DNA of 13,132 nt, taken from Mucilaginibacter sp. (lineage in GTDB: Bacteria > Bacteroidota > Bacteroidia > Sphingobacteriales > Sphingobacteriaceae). Below, one piece after another: positions 1-7,506 of this stretch (the stretch's first letter is position 1; every line of letters begins with the position of its first letter). The DNA is taken from the NCBI GenBank assembly GCA_025934475.1, contig JAICXZ010000022.1, positions 1 through 13,132 on the forward strand, in the 5' to 3' direction. Under the pieces are notes generated by a model, which saw only the letters and a list, made by a program, of their open reading frames with translations, was not told the DNA's origin and searched no databases. Both the position numbers and the translations under genes were made by a program.

Positions 1-1361
1 ACGAATGATCCTCCTAAAGCGCCATCCACTACCCTGTGGTCATATGACAACGACAGAAACATCATGTGCCTGATAGCGATCATATCACCTTGCGGAGTCT
101 CAATTACCGCCGGTTTCTTCTTAATAGCACCAACTGCAAGGATGGCGACTTGAGGCTGATTGATAATCGGCGTACCCATCACGTTGCCGAACGAGCCAAC
201 GTTAGTAATGGTAAAAGTGCCTTCTTTTACTTCATCGGGTTGCAGTTTGTTATTACGGGCGCGGTTAGCCAGATCGTTTACGGCTTTGGTCAAACCTACC
301 AGGTTTAATTCGTCGGCCTTTTTAATAACGGGAACAATCAGGTTACCGCTCGGTAACGCCGTAGCCATACCAATATTGATAGCTGCCTTTTTGATGATCT
401 GATTGCCACTAACCGACACGTTGATCATTGGCATATCTTTGATAGCACGGGCAACGGCTTCTATAAAGATCGGCGTGAAGGTGATCTTCTCTCCTTCTTT
501 CTTTTCGAATGCCCCTTTGATCTTATCACGCCACTGAACAATGTTGGTCACATCAGCCTCAACAAACGACGTTACATGCGGTGATGTCTGCTTGCTCATC
601 ACCATGTGATCGGCAATCAAACGACGCATACGGTCCATCTCGATGATCTCGTCACTGCCGGATATCGAAACGGCAGGAGCAGCCTTTGGAGCTTCCTGAG
701 TTTGAGGAGCCGGTGCAGTAGGTTCTTGTTTTACAGGCTCTGGTGCAGATGCAGCTTTCGGCGCTTCCTGTGGCTGAGGTGCAGCTTGTTGTTGTGCCGC
801 TGCTTTGTATGCTGCCGGATTTTGTACATAATTAAGCAAGTCGTCCTTGGTTAAACGACCTTCGGCACCACTACCGGGTATTTTATCCAATTCTTCAATA
901 GAGATACCTTCCTGAGCGGCTATATTTTTTACCAGAGGCGAATAGAATCTGCCAGATCCTTTTGTACTTTCTGCACTTTCCGATGTTGCTTCTTCCCTGG
1001 AATGAATCTGCTCTATACCCGGAACGGTCTCAGCTATAGCAGCTGGTTCTTCAGCAGCAACCGGAGCAGGCGTTTCTTGCGGCTGTTCGGCTACAGGTGC
1101 CTCAGCCGTTTCTTCATCGCCCCCAGTATCGATAATAGCGATCACCGCGCCTACCTGCACTACATCATTTTCCTTGCAAAGCTGCTGAACAAGTTTACCC
1201 GATACCGGCGAAGGCACCTCGGAGTCAACTTTGTCCGTAGCAATTTCCATTACTGTTTCGTCGGCTTCTATGGTGTCACCTACCGCTTTGTTCCATTTAA
1301 TAATGGTAGCCTCGGCAACGCTCTCGCCCATTTTCGGCAGTAATAATTGGTATTTGGCCAT
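1..1361 (-). CDS. 2-oxo acid dehydrogenase E2 component (dihydrolipoamide acyltransferase), C-terminus cut by window edge
   Basis: This is the core acyltransferase of a 2-oxoacid dehydrogenase complex, which moves the acyl group from lipoyl-lysine to coenzyme A in the cytoplasm. The visible 453 residues show one lipoyl domain (about 1-78, with lipoylated Lys44 in ATDKVDSE), an Ala/Pro linker, a peripheral E1/E3-binding domain (about 136-176, with SPLVKNIAAQEGI and GSGAEGRLTKDDL), a second Ala/Pro/Gln linker (about 181-232) containing QEAPKAA twice, and a catalytic domain from about 238. The active-site motif DHRVVDG (His442, Asp446) is intact near the edge, so only some 10-20 residues should be missing. 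The ATG at 1361 gives a canonical lipoyl-domain N-terminus, MAKYQLLLPKMGES. The DKVDSE lipoyl motif is more usual in branched-chain-type than pyruvate-type E2 proteins, but the substrate (pyruvate, 2-oxoglutarate or branched-chain ketoacid) cannot be decided here. No E1 or E3 gene is in the window. Confidence 0.95.
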   Translation of the reverse strand, partial: MAKYQLLLPKMGESVAEATIIKWNKAVGDTIEADETVMEIATDKVDSEVPSPVSGKLVQQLCKENDVVQVGAVIAIIDTGGDEETAEAPVAEQPQETPAPVAAEEPAAIAETVPGIEQIHSREEATSESAESTKGSGRFYSPLVKNIAAQEGISIEELDKIPGSGAEGRLTKDDLLNYVQNPAAYKAAAQQQAAPQPQEAPKAASAPEPVKQEPTAPAPQTQEAPKAAPAVSISGSDEIIEMDRMRRLIADHMVMSKQTSPHVTSFVEADVTNIVQWRDKIKGAFEKKEGEKITFTPIFIEAVARAIKDMPMINVSVSGNQIIKKAAINIGMATALPSGNLIVPVIKKADELNLVGLTKAVNDLANRARNNKLQPDEVKEGTFTITNVGSFGNVMGTPIINQPQVAILAVGAIKKKPAVIETPQGDMIAIRHMMFLSLSYDHRVVDGALGGSF

Positions 1362-1381
1362 AGATATTATGTATTTCGGGG

Positions 1382-1416
1382 CAAAATTAATTATTTACTT
1401 TAATTCCTTCAGCAAA
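1382..1416 (-). promoter_or_regulatory. candidate Bacteroidota sigma-A promoter for the E2 gene
   Basis: On the minus strand the short gap between cinA and the E2 gene contains TAATTTTG (1382-1389), matching the Bacteroidota -7 consensus TAnnTTTG. A TTTTG ending at 1413 lies 23 bases upstream and could be the -33 element, at the upper limit of the reported spacer range. It falls inside the last codons of cinA. Transcription would begin about 15 bases before the E2 ATG. The match is by eye only, and such motifs are common by chance in AT-rich DNA. Confidence 0.4.
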
Positions 1417-2651
1417 ATGTTCAGCATGTTCAAAGCGGCAATTGCCGTTCTTTCTATATTCTGAAGCCGTTTATTGCCAAATGAAAATTTCTTTGTCACC
1501 GTTTTCTCAGAATTTGCCACCCCTATCCACACCGTACCCACCGGCTTTTCGGGTGTGCCACCATCCGGTCCGGCAATCCCAGTCACCGCAACGGCGTAGT
1601 CCGATTTGAAGTTGAGCAAAGCCCCCTGCACCATTTCCGTTACAGTTTCTTCGCTAACAGCACCATGTTGCCACAGCGTCTCGTTTTTAACTCCTAAAAC
1701 ACTTTCCTTCAGCTCATATGAGTATGAAACCGCTCCTCCAAAAAACACCTTCGACGAGCCCGGATGCTGTGTTATCAGGTGCGAAATATACCCCCCTGTA
1801 CAGCTTTCGGCAGTCGATAGCGTCAGCCCTCTTTCGCCCATAAAGTTCAAAATCGCTTTTTCTATCGGTATATCTTCCTGAGCTACAACTGCACTGCCAA
1901 CTCTTTCGGTAATCCTGGTGGCGAAATCTTCGACCCTTTCTTTCAAAAAGTCTTCATTGTCGCCGTATGCACTTAAACGCAAACGTACCTGTCCGAGTTT
2001 AGGTAGATAAGCTAGTTTGATATAAGGAGGCAGAGAATCCTCAATATCGGCAATCTTTTGAGCCAGGTATGACTCACCTTCCCCGGCAGTAACAATAGTA
2101 TGGTGAATAATATGAGGCAGCTTAAAAGTAGACTTCAATTTTGGAATTACCGAGTCCTCCATCATATACATCATCTCGTGTGGAACGCCCGGCATAGACA
2201 TATAAATGGTATCATCGTAGTTGAACCACATACCCGGTGCCGTACCGTTCCGGTTCAATATCACTTCGCAGTTTTCGGGCACCATGGCTTGCAGTCTGTT
2301 GACGTCGAGCAACTCTGTGAATGTGGTTCCTCTCAATCGCCTGAAAATGGCCTCAACATTGGCCAGGGCATCTTTATTCTCCACCAGCTTCACGCCAAAA
2401 TATTCGGCCAGCGTCTTTTTGGTGATGTCATCTTTAGTGGGGCCAAGGCCACCGGTGATCAGGATAATATTGGCACGTTCATGTGCTTCTTTTAAAGCTT
2501 TTAGAATATGCTCACGGTCGTCAGATACCGAGGATATCTGCTTCACCCGAATGCCAATAGCATTCAATTTCTGTGCTATCCAGGCTGAATTGGTATCTAC
2601 TATCTGGCCTATCAGTATCTCATCGCCTATAGTTATTATCTCAGCCTGCAT
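1395..2651 (-). CDS. cinA: CinA family protein (nicotinamide-nucleotide amidohydrolase-type, two-domain)
   Basis: This is a full-length 418-residue CinA with both usual domains. The N-terminal molybdopterin-binding-like (COG1058) domain, about residues 1-170, carries IGDEILIGQIVDTN and TGGLGPTKDD (66-75); in characterised relatives it acts as an ADP-ribose/nucleotide pyrophosphatase. The C-terminal domain, about 260-418, carries AESCTGG (281-287) and VTGIAGPDGG (356-365), hallmarks of the PncC nicotinamide-mononucleotide deamidase, which recycles pyridine nucleotides. The protein should be cytosolic. Its ATG overlaps the lptD stop codon by one base (TAATG at 2650-2653 region), so it is probably translated by coupling to lptD. 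The historical name refers to competence induction in Gram-positive bacteria, which nothing here supports. The length is normal and no key motif is missing. Confidence 0.93.
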   Translation of the reverse strand: MQAEIITIGDEILIGQIVDTNSAWIAQKLNAIGIRVKQISSVSDDREHILKALKEAHERANIILITGGLGPTKDDITKKTLAEYFGVKLVENKDALANVEAIFRRLRGTTFTELLDVNRLQAMVPENCEVILNRNGTAPGMWFNYDDTIYMSMPGVPHEMMYMMEDSVIPKLKSTFKLPHIIHHTIVTAGEGESYLAQKIADIEDSLPPYIKLAYLPKLGQVRLRLSAYGDNEDFLKERVEDFATRITERVGSAVVAQEDIPIEKAILNFMGERGLTLSTAESCTGGYISHLITQHPGSSKVFFGGAVSYSYELKESVLGVKNETLWQHGAVSEETVTEMVQGALLNFKSDYAVAVTGIAGPDGGTPEKPVGTVWIGVANSEKTVTKKFSFGNKRLQNIERTAIAALNMLNILLKELK

Positions 2652-5374
2652 TATTGGTATGGGTTATAGTATTGATTGTTGGTGTAGTCACTTCGTTTGG
2701 TCAGTTTCAAGTCTTGCAATATAGCGGCTTTTACCTTCAAAGTAACTGTGTACGATTTATAATACCCAAACGGCAGCCACTGCATCGACAGGTCCCAGCA
2801 ATGGAGATCCCGATATATACCAAAAGATGTGGCGCTGCTCAGTTGTCCCTTTCTTAAATCGTAGTTGGTAGTATATTGTACCTTCCATTTTGGAGTTATG
2901 CTTACATCCCCTGTGAGCATGATGGTATTACTTATCGACGTTGCGGTATAGAGATTACTGTAGCTGAATGAGTAGTTGATAGAAGCATTCCAGGGGATAT
3001 TAAAATCCACATAAGCACTCGGATCGCTATTGAGCAAAGCAAGTTTAGCTGCCTGGTCAGGATTCATAGTCTGCAACGTTGTTCCCGGCGCAGCAGGTTG
3101 GGCCTGCGGGTGGAACAAAGCCGGATTTAAACTCGCACTGGCCGAGACCGTAGCCTGTATTAATGACGGGAATTTGCCGTCCTGAAAGGTGTAGCGATTT
3201 ATCGGAATTTTATAATGGGTCACCTGACCACTCATAATCGAGTCCCGCACAACCGTTGTATATGGGTCGAAAGTGCCGCTGAAGTTAATATTCAGTTTAT
3301 CCTTAAAGAGCGCCGTATGTCCCGAAAAAGATATTGGCGATAACTTAAACGAATCGGCTGCGAAATTATAAGCCGTTGATATGGTGAACCCTTCCAATAT
3401 CTTCACTTTTTTGGCTGTGCTCGAAGTATCCGTACTCTTGGGGCGTAATTTGGCCTCTATATTATTGTCCAGGCTAAACGTCAATGCGGCCGACTTCCCG
3501 GCTCCCGGCCCTCCGTATACCGAATTTTGGAAAATAGAATATCGCTGCGATGAAAATTGATATGGTATGGTAGCGTTGCTGTAGGCAGTTTGGTAGTATC
3601 CAAATCTCGGATCGGAAAAATCCGGGTGGAAACTGACGCCTATCGATGGTGTGGCCACATAACGCAAGGCCTGTACGTTGCCGCTTTTAAAAGCCATAAT
3701 GCCATAAATTTTTGTCGACATTGAAGCTCCGAAGGTGTATTGACCAGCGCGTTTAAAACCACCGATCGTGTCATATACTAGTGAATCATGTCCGGGAACG
3801 CTTCCCCTTGCATATGATTCTTTAATATGCTGGAAGTACCAGAACTCGTTATAGTTTGCGGAGGCGCTAAACTGAAAGTATTTCAATATGGTTTGATTGA
3901 AACCAATTGGGATAGTGTGCTCAAAGCCGTTCTGGAATCTTTTGGTCAACGTCTGACTTTGAAACAGCTCGGATTCAGGCACGCTGGTCACCCTGTTGGT
4001 ACCTTGCAGGCTATATCCTACTGTAATCCGCTGATACCATTTTTGCGTACCGACTCTGTCTTTGGAATCAAATGGACTAATGGTCGACATGTTGAAGTTG
4101 ATCGAAGGCAGTTCGAGGTTCACAGTTTTGTTAGTCAGATCCTGACTGTGCGATAAATTCACTGTTAAATTGAAAGGAGTTCCGGCCCAAGTCTTTCCAT
4201 ATGCTATACTCGACCGCAGGGTATTTTGGGTTAATGTCTGAAGATTGTATCCTTCGGTCGGCGCGTTATGCTGATAAAATCCCGAGGTACCCGCATTAAC
4301 CGATGCACTGAAAGTGGTGCCCGGGTGCGCATTTGGATTACTCTGGTGCGACCAATCGATGTGAAAGTCCTTGTTCGCCGGGTCGCTTGGAATGGAGCTG
4401 GTCTTAGTTGAACTGTAGCTTAACGTTAAAGTGCCGGTAAATTTATAACGGTTAAAATAACGTGCGGATGTACTTGCTTCATATGAACCTTTTGAATACA
4501 GCGTACCTGTATTTGTAAGATCGATATAGTCGTTCAGGGCGATATAGTAGCCAAAATTCCGTAGGTAAAAGCCCTGCCTCTGATCCTCGCCAAAGGTTGG
4601 TATGATCACACCGGATGATCTCGCATTGGGCTTTGGAAAAAAGCCAAACGGAATAGCCAGAGGTAATGGAATGCCCTCAACTTCAAGGAATGCGGGTCCG
4701 GAGAAAATCTGATTCTTTTCGCCAATGCCTTTTGTTATTACTATACCAAAGTGCGTATCCGGGTATGGCAATTCGCAGGTACTAAAAATCACGTGATCGT
4801 AAGCAGCGTCGTCACCGCCTAACCTTCTTACCTGGCCACCTGAGATAAAATTGCCGTCCTGGCTGGACGCTGCATTATACACCTTCCCCTTTTTACTCTC
4901 ATAGTTAAAGATCAGTGAGTCGGATATAACCGGTTTTTCCTTTGCCTGTTTTGAAATGGGCCGGCCAAGATATCTATGCGTCTGCGGATCTATTTTGCCA
5001 CTGGCGAAAATCAGTTTATTCTTTTGATCTACCCTGATGTAATCGGCATCCAGCTCAAAGTCCTCATAGGTTACGCGGCCTTTACCATATAAGTAAAGTA
5101 TCTGGTGCACGTCATCGTAATAGGTTGAGTCTTCGGCATGAGCGGTAACCATCGACTTAAGCCCTCCTTTGGTCGTATCCTCTACAGCCTTTTTAGTCGC
5201 CGCATTTGAAGGGGATTTCTTACCTTTAAGCAGTTTCTTGTCTTTAATAGTGTCCAGCTTAATGATAGTGTCAATAGAAGGCCTTGAGCCGTTAACTTTG
5301 CCTGTCTTTGCAGATGCTGTTACGTTGGCCATTAAAAATAATACGGGCAGAAAAAGCAGGCTAACGAATTTCAA
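2651..5374 (-). CDS. lptD: LPS-assembly protein LptD (outer-membrane LPS translocon, OstA-type)
   Basis: This 907-residue outer-membrane protein should form the beta-barrel that inserts lipopolysaccharide into the outer leaflet. Residues 1-22 look like a signal peptide, with likely cleavage after ASA. A Lys-rich spacer follows, then an OstA/LptA-like beta-jellyroll (about 78-200, with YLYGKGRVTYEDFELDADYI), then a region with FSTCELPYPDTHFG (198-210) and EGIPLPLAIPFGFFPK, as in LptD families. The remainder has alternating barrel-type strands ending near CWDLSMQWLPFGYY (from 859). The only two cysteines are Cys200 and Cys859. The start codon is TTG: an in-frame TAA at 5381-5383 excludes earlier starts, and the next internal Met (residue 15) would destroy the signal peptide. 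It is divergent from the amidase/MCE pair and overlaps cinA by one base. An LptE partner is not in the window. Confidence 0.92.
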   Translation of the reverse strand: MKFVSLLFLPVLFLMANVTASAKTGKVNGSRPSIDTIIKLDTIKDKKLLKGKKSPSNAATKKAVEDTTKGGLKSMVTAHAEDSTYYDDVHQILYLYGKGRVTYEDFELDADYIRVDQKNKLIFASGKIDPQTHRYLGRPISKQAKEKPVISDSLIFNYESKKGKVYNAASSQDGNFISGGQVRRLGGDDAAYDHVIFSTCELPYPDTHFGIVITKGIGEKNQIFSGPAFLEVEGIPLPLAIPFGFFPKPNARSSGVIIPTFGEDQRQGFYLRNFGYYIALNDYIDLTNTGTLYSKGSYEASTSARYFNRYKFTGTLTLSYSSTKTSSIPSDPANKDFHIDWSHQSNPNAHPGTTFSASVNAGTSGFYQHNAPTEGYNLQTLTQNTLRSSIAYGKTWAGTPFNLTVNLSHSQDLTNKTVNLELPSINFNMSTISPFDSKDRVGTQKWYQRITVGYSLQGTNRVTSVPESELFQSQTLTKRFQNGFEHTIPIGFNQTILKYFQFSASANYNEFWYFQHIKESYARGSVPGHDSLVYDTIGGFKRAGQYTFGASMSTKIYGIMAFKSGNVQALRYVATPSIGVSFHPDFSDPRFGYYQTAYSNATIPYQFSSQRYSIFQNSVYGGPGAGKSAALTFSLDNNIEAKLRPKSTDTSSTAKKVKILEGFTISTAYNFAADSFKLSPISFSGHTALFKDKLNINFSGTFDPYTTVVRDSIMSGQVTHYKIPINRYTFQDGKFPSLIQATVSASASLNPALFHPQAQPAAPGTTLQTMNPDQAAKLALLNSDPSAYVDFNIPWNASINYSFSYSNLYTATSISNTIMLTGDVSITPKWKVQYTTNYDLRKGQLSSATSFGIYRDLHCWDLSMQWLPFGYYKSYTVTLKVKAAILQDLKLTKRSDYTNNQYYNPYQ

Positions 5375-5390
5375 AATCGATTATGAATAG

Positions 5391-5426
5391 TATTTTTGCA
5401 GGTATTGTTAACAGCGTCCAAAAATA
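5391..5426. promoter_or_regulatory. facing TATTTTTG motifs (candidate divergent -7 elements of lptD and the amidase gene)
   Basis: TATTTTTG occurs on the plus strand at 5391-5398 and on the minus strand at 5419-5426. Both match the Bacteroidota -7 consensus TAnnTTTG. They form an 8-bp perfect inverted repeat 20 bases apart, roughly centred on the palindrome TGTTAACA (5406-5413). If both are used, the two start sites would be only a few bases apart and facing, so polymerases could exclude each other. For the minus-strand copy, a TTTG at 5451-5454 could serve as -33 element, but the 24-base spacer is one base beyond the reported range. No clear -33 element accompanies the plus-strand copy. Confidence 0.35.
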
Positions 5427-5436
5427 ATGAAACCGT

Positions 5437-5471
5437 CAGATTATTCATTACAAATCGTAACGAATAATCTG
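5437..5471. repeat. 35-base dyad/hairpin in the lptD-amidase divergent region
   Basis: CAGATTATTC (5437-5446) and GAATAATCTG (5462-5471) are perfect 10-bp inverted repeats. After one mismatched pair the stem continues with TTAC (5448-5451) and GTAA (5457-5460) around a five-base loop. The structure ends 36 bases before the amidase ATG, upstream of the lptD start and with no gene end nearby, so a terminator role is unlikely. It could be an operator for a dimeric regulator or a hairpin in the amidase 5' leader. The possible lptD -33 element lies within its loop. Confidence 0.6.
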
Positions 5472-5507
5472 GAAGACCTGTGGCCGTTAAAGAAATAAAT
5501 GATATAA

Positions 5508-6428
5508 ATGAAAAATAAGGCATTGAAAAGATTGATTTATGGTTTACCTATAATTGTTATTTTACTGACGCTTTGCTCCTTTAAACAAACAACTCCAATA
5601 AAAAGCGACACTACCTCACGGCGTGCCGACAGTGGTTTTCGTATCAGAACCATAATCGTCGACGCCGGTCACGGGGACCGCTCGCCCGAAGGTGGCCGTT
5701 TTTCACCCGGAGCCGAGGGCTCCTATTCCTTCGAGAGAAATGTAACGCTGGCTATAGCGAAGAAATTGCAGGCGCAAATAGAAAAAGAGATACCTGATGT
5801 AAGAGTAGTAATGACACGTACTACTAATTACGACGTACCTTTTAAGAAGCGCGCTGAAATTGCAAACTCCAATCGCGGCGATATTTTTATCTCAATTCAC
5901 TGTAACTCTCTACCTAACAGAACAGTCCGTGAAATTGTTGGACACAAGCATCATAAACCAGTTTATCACTATGCAAGCGTACCGGACCGCTCTGGTAAAG
6001 GTGTGCTTTTATTAGTTTACAGTACTAACAGGATTGGCCCACAGAATGAGGCGCTGTTGGAAAACGAGGAAATTGGTGATGATAACAAAGCCGTAACCTC
6101 AACCGAAAACAAGGCCGAGGACCCAATGGCGATGATCATGCTGAACCAGATGAAGAATAAGTTCCGGAAGCAAAGCATCCATCTTGCCGACCTGATCAAT
6201 AACGAATTTATTCAGGGCGATGGTCGCCCAAGTGATGGCGTGCGTGAGCAGGTATTGTTTGTGCTCGATCATACTGCAATGCCATCTGTTCTAGTTGAAA
6301 CCGGTTATATTAATAATCATTCTGACGAGGATTACCTGAATTCTGAAAAAGGACAAAACGAAGTGGCAGCTTCAATAGTTAGAGCTATACAGAAATATAA
6401 AGACGAAGTCGAGGAAGTATCTAAATAA
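5508..6428 (+). CDS. N-acetylmuramoyl-L-alanine amidase (Amidase_3, AmiC-like, zinc-dependent)
   Basis: The 306-residue protein should cleave the bond between N-acetylmuramic acid and L-alanine in peptidoglycan, acting in the periplasm during cell separation. The four expected zinc/catalytic residues are all visible: His55 in VDAGHG, Glu76 in SFERN, His131 in ISIHCN, and Glu264 in VLVETGYI. Between His131 and the final motif is a long charged insertion (about 135-255); in AmiB/AmiC relatives the corresponding insert contains an inhibitory helix relieved by an activator, so similar control is possible here. The N-terminus has a basic start and a hydrophobic segment (about 9-23) ending LTLCS. 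That could be an atypical lipobox (Cys23) or simply a membrane anchor or signal peptide. It is the first gene of a plus-strand pair with the MCE gene and is divergent from lptD. Confidence 0.93.
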   Translation: MKNKALKRLIYGLPIIVILLTLCSFKQTTPIKSDTTSRRADSGFRIRTIIVDAGHGDRSPEGGRFSPGAEGSYSFERNVTLAIAKKLQAQIEKEIPDVRVVMTRTTNYDVPFKKRAEIANSNRGDIFISIHCNSLPNRTVREIVGHKHHKPVYHYASVPDRSGKGVLLLVYSTNRIGPQNEALLENEEIGDDNKAVTSTENKAEDPMAMIMLNQMKNKFRKQSIHLADLINNEFIQGDGRPSDGVREQVLFVLDHTAMPSVLVETGYINNHSDEDYLNSEKGQNEVAASIVRAIQKYKDEVEEVSK

Positions 6429-6558
6429 GATTTGAGGTATTAGGTTTGAGATATGAGACAATATCAGCAAGTGTTAGTGAAATGTGAGGATAGATGCAAT
6501 GTCTCTTTTTCAAGTTACCTTCGTCTCACATCTAACATCTCAAATTTCACATCTCAAC
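6429..6558. repeat. heptamer-built inverted repeat filling the amidase-MCE gap (site 1)
   Basis: The right arm (6524-6558) is five consecutive 7-base units close to TCTCACA or TCTCAAA. The left arm (6431-6458) is four units close to TTTGAGA, the reverse complement. The inner ends pair best: AGATATGAGAC (6449-6459) against the complement of GTCTCACATCT (6523-6533), 10 of 11. The arms also align if one unit (6445-6451) is skipped on the left, suggesting gain or loss of whole units. Between the arms lie about 63 bases with no clear gene. The right arm ends one base before the MCE start codon, and the left arm begins right after the amidase stop. A TAGGTTTG in the left arm (6441-6448) resembles a -7 element but is probably incidental. 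Confidence 0.75.
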
Positions 6559-6559
6559 T

Positions 6560-7504
6560 ATGAAAATTTCAAACGAAACCAAAATTGGTGTACTAACCAC
6601 CATCGCCATAACAATTCTGATCCTTTGCTACAGTTATTTACGTGGCAACGACGTATTTTCCACCTCAAACAGGTACTATGCTATTTACAATAGTGTTGAT
6701 GGCTTGTCGGTGTCAAAACCTGTATTGGTGAATGGCTTTCCTATAGGCCACATTTCAAATATGACGCTGCAACCTGACGGCCGTACCACAGTTGAATTTA
6801 AAATCGAATCGAAATATAATGTACCCGATAATACATTGGCGAAATTGGTTAGCACCGATTTGCTTGGGTCGAAGGCAATCGTATTCGAGATGGGAAATAG
6901 CAAAACCTATGCAAGCGATAAGGACACACTGAAAGCCGATATACAAGGCAGCCTGGCCGAAAGCCTGCAGCCAATACAAAAGAAAGCAGAATCATTAATC
7001 AGTAAACTGGATTCCTCACTGGCTTCCATCAACAAAGTCCTTAATCCAAATTTTCAAAAGAATGTGGATCGAAGCTTTCTGAGTATAGCCAATTCGTTGC
7101 AAACCATTGATGGCATTACCAAAAAGATTGACAACCTGGTAGGATCAGAAACCGGCCACATCAACGGAATTTTATCAAATGCAGAATCAGTTTCTGACAA
7201 TCTAAAAACCAGCACTTCTCATTTAAACGCTATTACAACCAACGCAGAAACATTTACAAGCGATCTGTCACACTCCAACGTCAAACAAACACTGGATAAC
7301 GCTAATAAGGCCGTTACCGATTTGCAAGCCACCATAGCCAAGATTAACGATGGCAAAGGTTCTATGAGCCTATTGATTAACGACGACCACCTGTACCGCA
7401 ACCTCGACAGCGCCTCCAGCAATCTGAATAAATTATTTATTGACCTCAAGGCACATCCGAAGCGCTACGTGAGTTTCTCTGTTTTTGGGAAAAAAGATAA
7501 ATAG
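6560..7504 (+). CDS. MCE/MlaD family lipid-transport protein, single N-terminal membrane anchor
   Basis: The 314-residue protein has one N-terminal transmembrane segment (about 9-27) and an MCE/MlaD domain (about 37-115, with YNSVDGLSVSKPVLVNGFPIG and STDLLGSKAIVFE). A long helical, probably coiled-coil region follows (about 130-265), then a C-terminal section with GKGSMSLLINDDHLY and HPKRYVSFSVFG, which I recognise as typical of Bacteroidota MCE proteins. MCE proteins form periplasmic hexameric rings or tubes that carry lipids between the inner and outer membranes, normally with an MlaE permease and MlaF ATPase. Neither partner is in this window. The gene follows the amidase by 131 bases, largely filled by a heptamer repeat whose right arm ends directly at this ATG. 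No Shine-Dalgarno sequence is visible. Confidence 0.9.
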   Translation: MKISNETKIGVLTTIAITILILCYSYLRGNDVFSTSNRYYAIYNSVDGLSVSKPVLVNGFPIGHISNMTLQPDGRTTVEFKIESKYNVPDNTLAKLVSTDLLGSKAIVFEMGNSKTYASDKDTLKADIQGSLAESLQPIQKKAESLISKLDSSLASINKVLNPNFQKNVDRSFLSIANSLQTIDGITKKIDNLVGSETGHINGILSNAESVSDNLKTSTSHLNAITTNAETFTSDLSHSNVKQTLDNANKAVTDLQATIAKINDGKGSMSLLINDDHLYRNLDSASSNLNKLFIDLKAHPKRYVSFSVFGKKDK

Positions 7505-7506
7505 AT

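Noticed and set aside
660..1020. Repeated Ala/Pro/Gln coding stretches in the E2 gene as a mobile or tandem repeat
   Set aside because: The two QEAPKAA copies and Pro/Ala richness are the normal flexible linkers of E2 proteins, with diverged codons.
66..1464. Several plus-strand open frames of 77-113 codons
   Set aside because: All are antisense to the E2 gene or the end of cinA, whose minus-strand frames carry clear lipoyl, subunit-binding and catalytic motifs.
2221..2724. 167-codon plus-strand open frame opposite cinA
   Set aside because: It lies antisense to a complete cinA with both conserved domains and shows no recognisable motif. It is a coding shadow.
6441..6448. TAGGTTTG as a -7 promoter element for the MCE gene
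   Set aside because: It is created by the heptamer repeat itself and has no -33 partner at a suitable distance.
6484..6693. 69-codon plus-strand frame overlapping the MCE start
   Set aside because: It runs through the repeat and then out of frame with the MCE gene. The MCE frame has the transmembrane segment and domain motifs.
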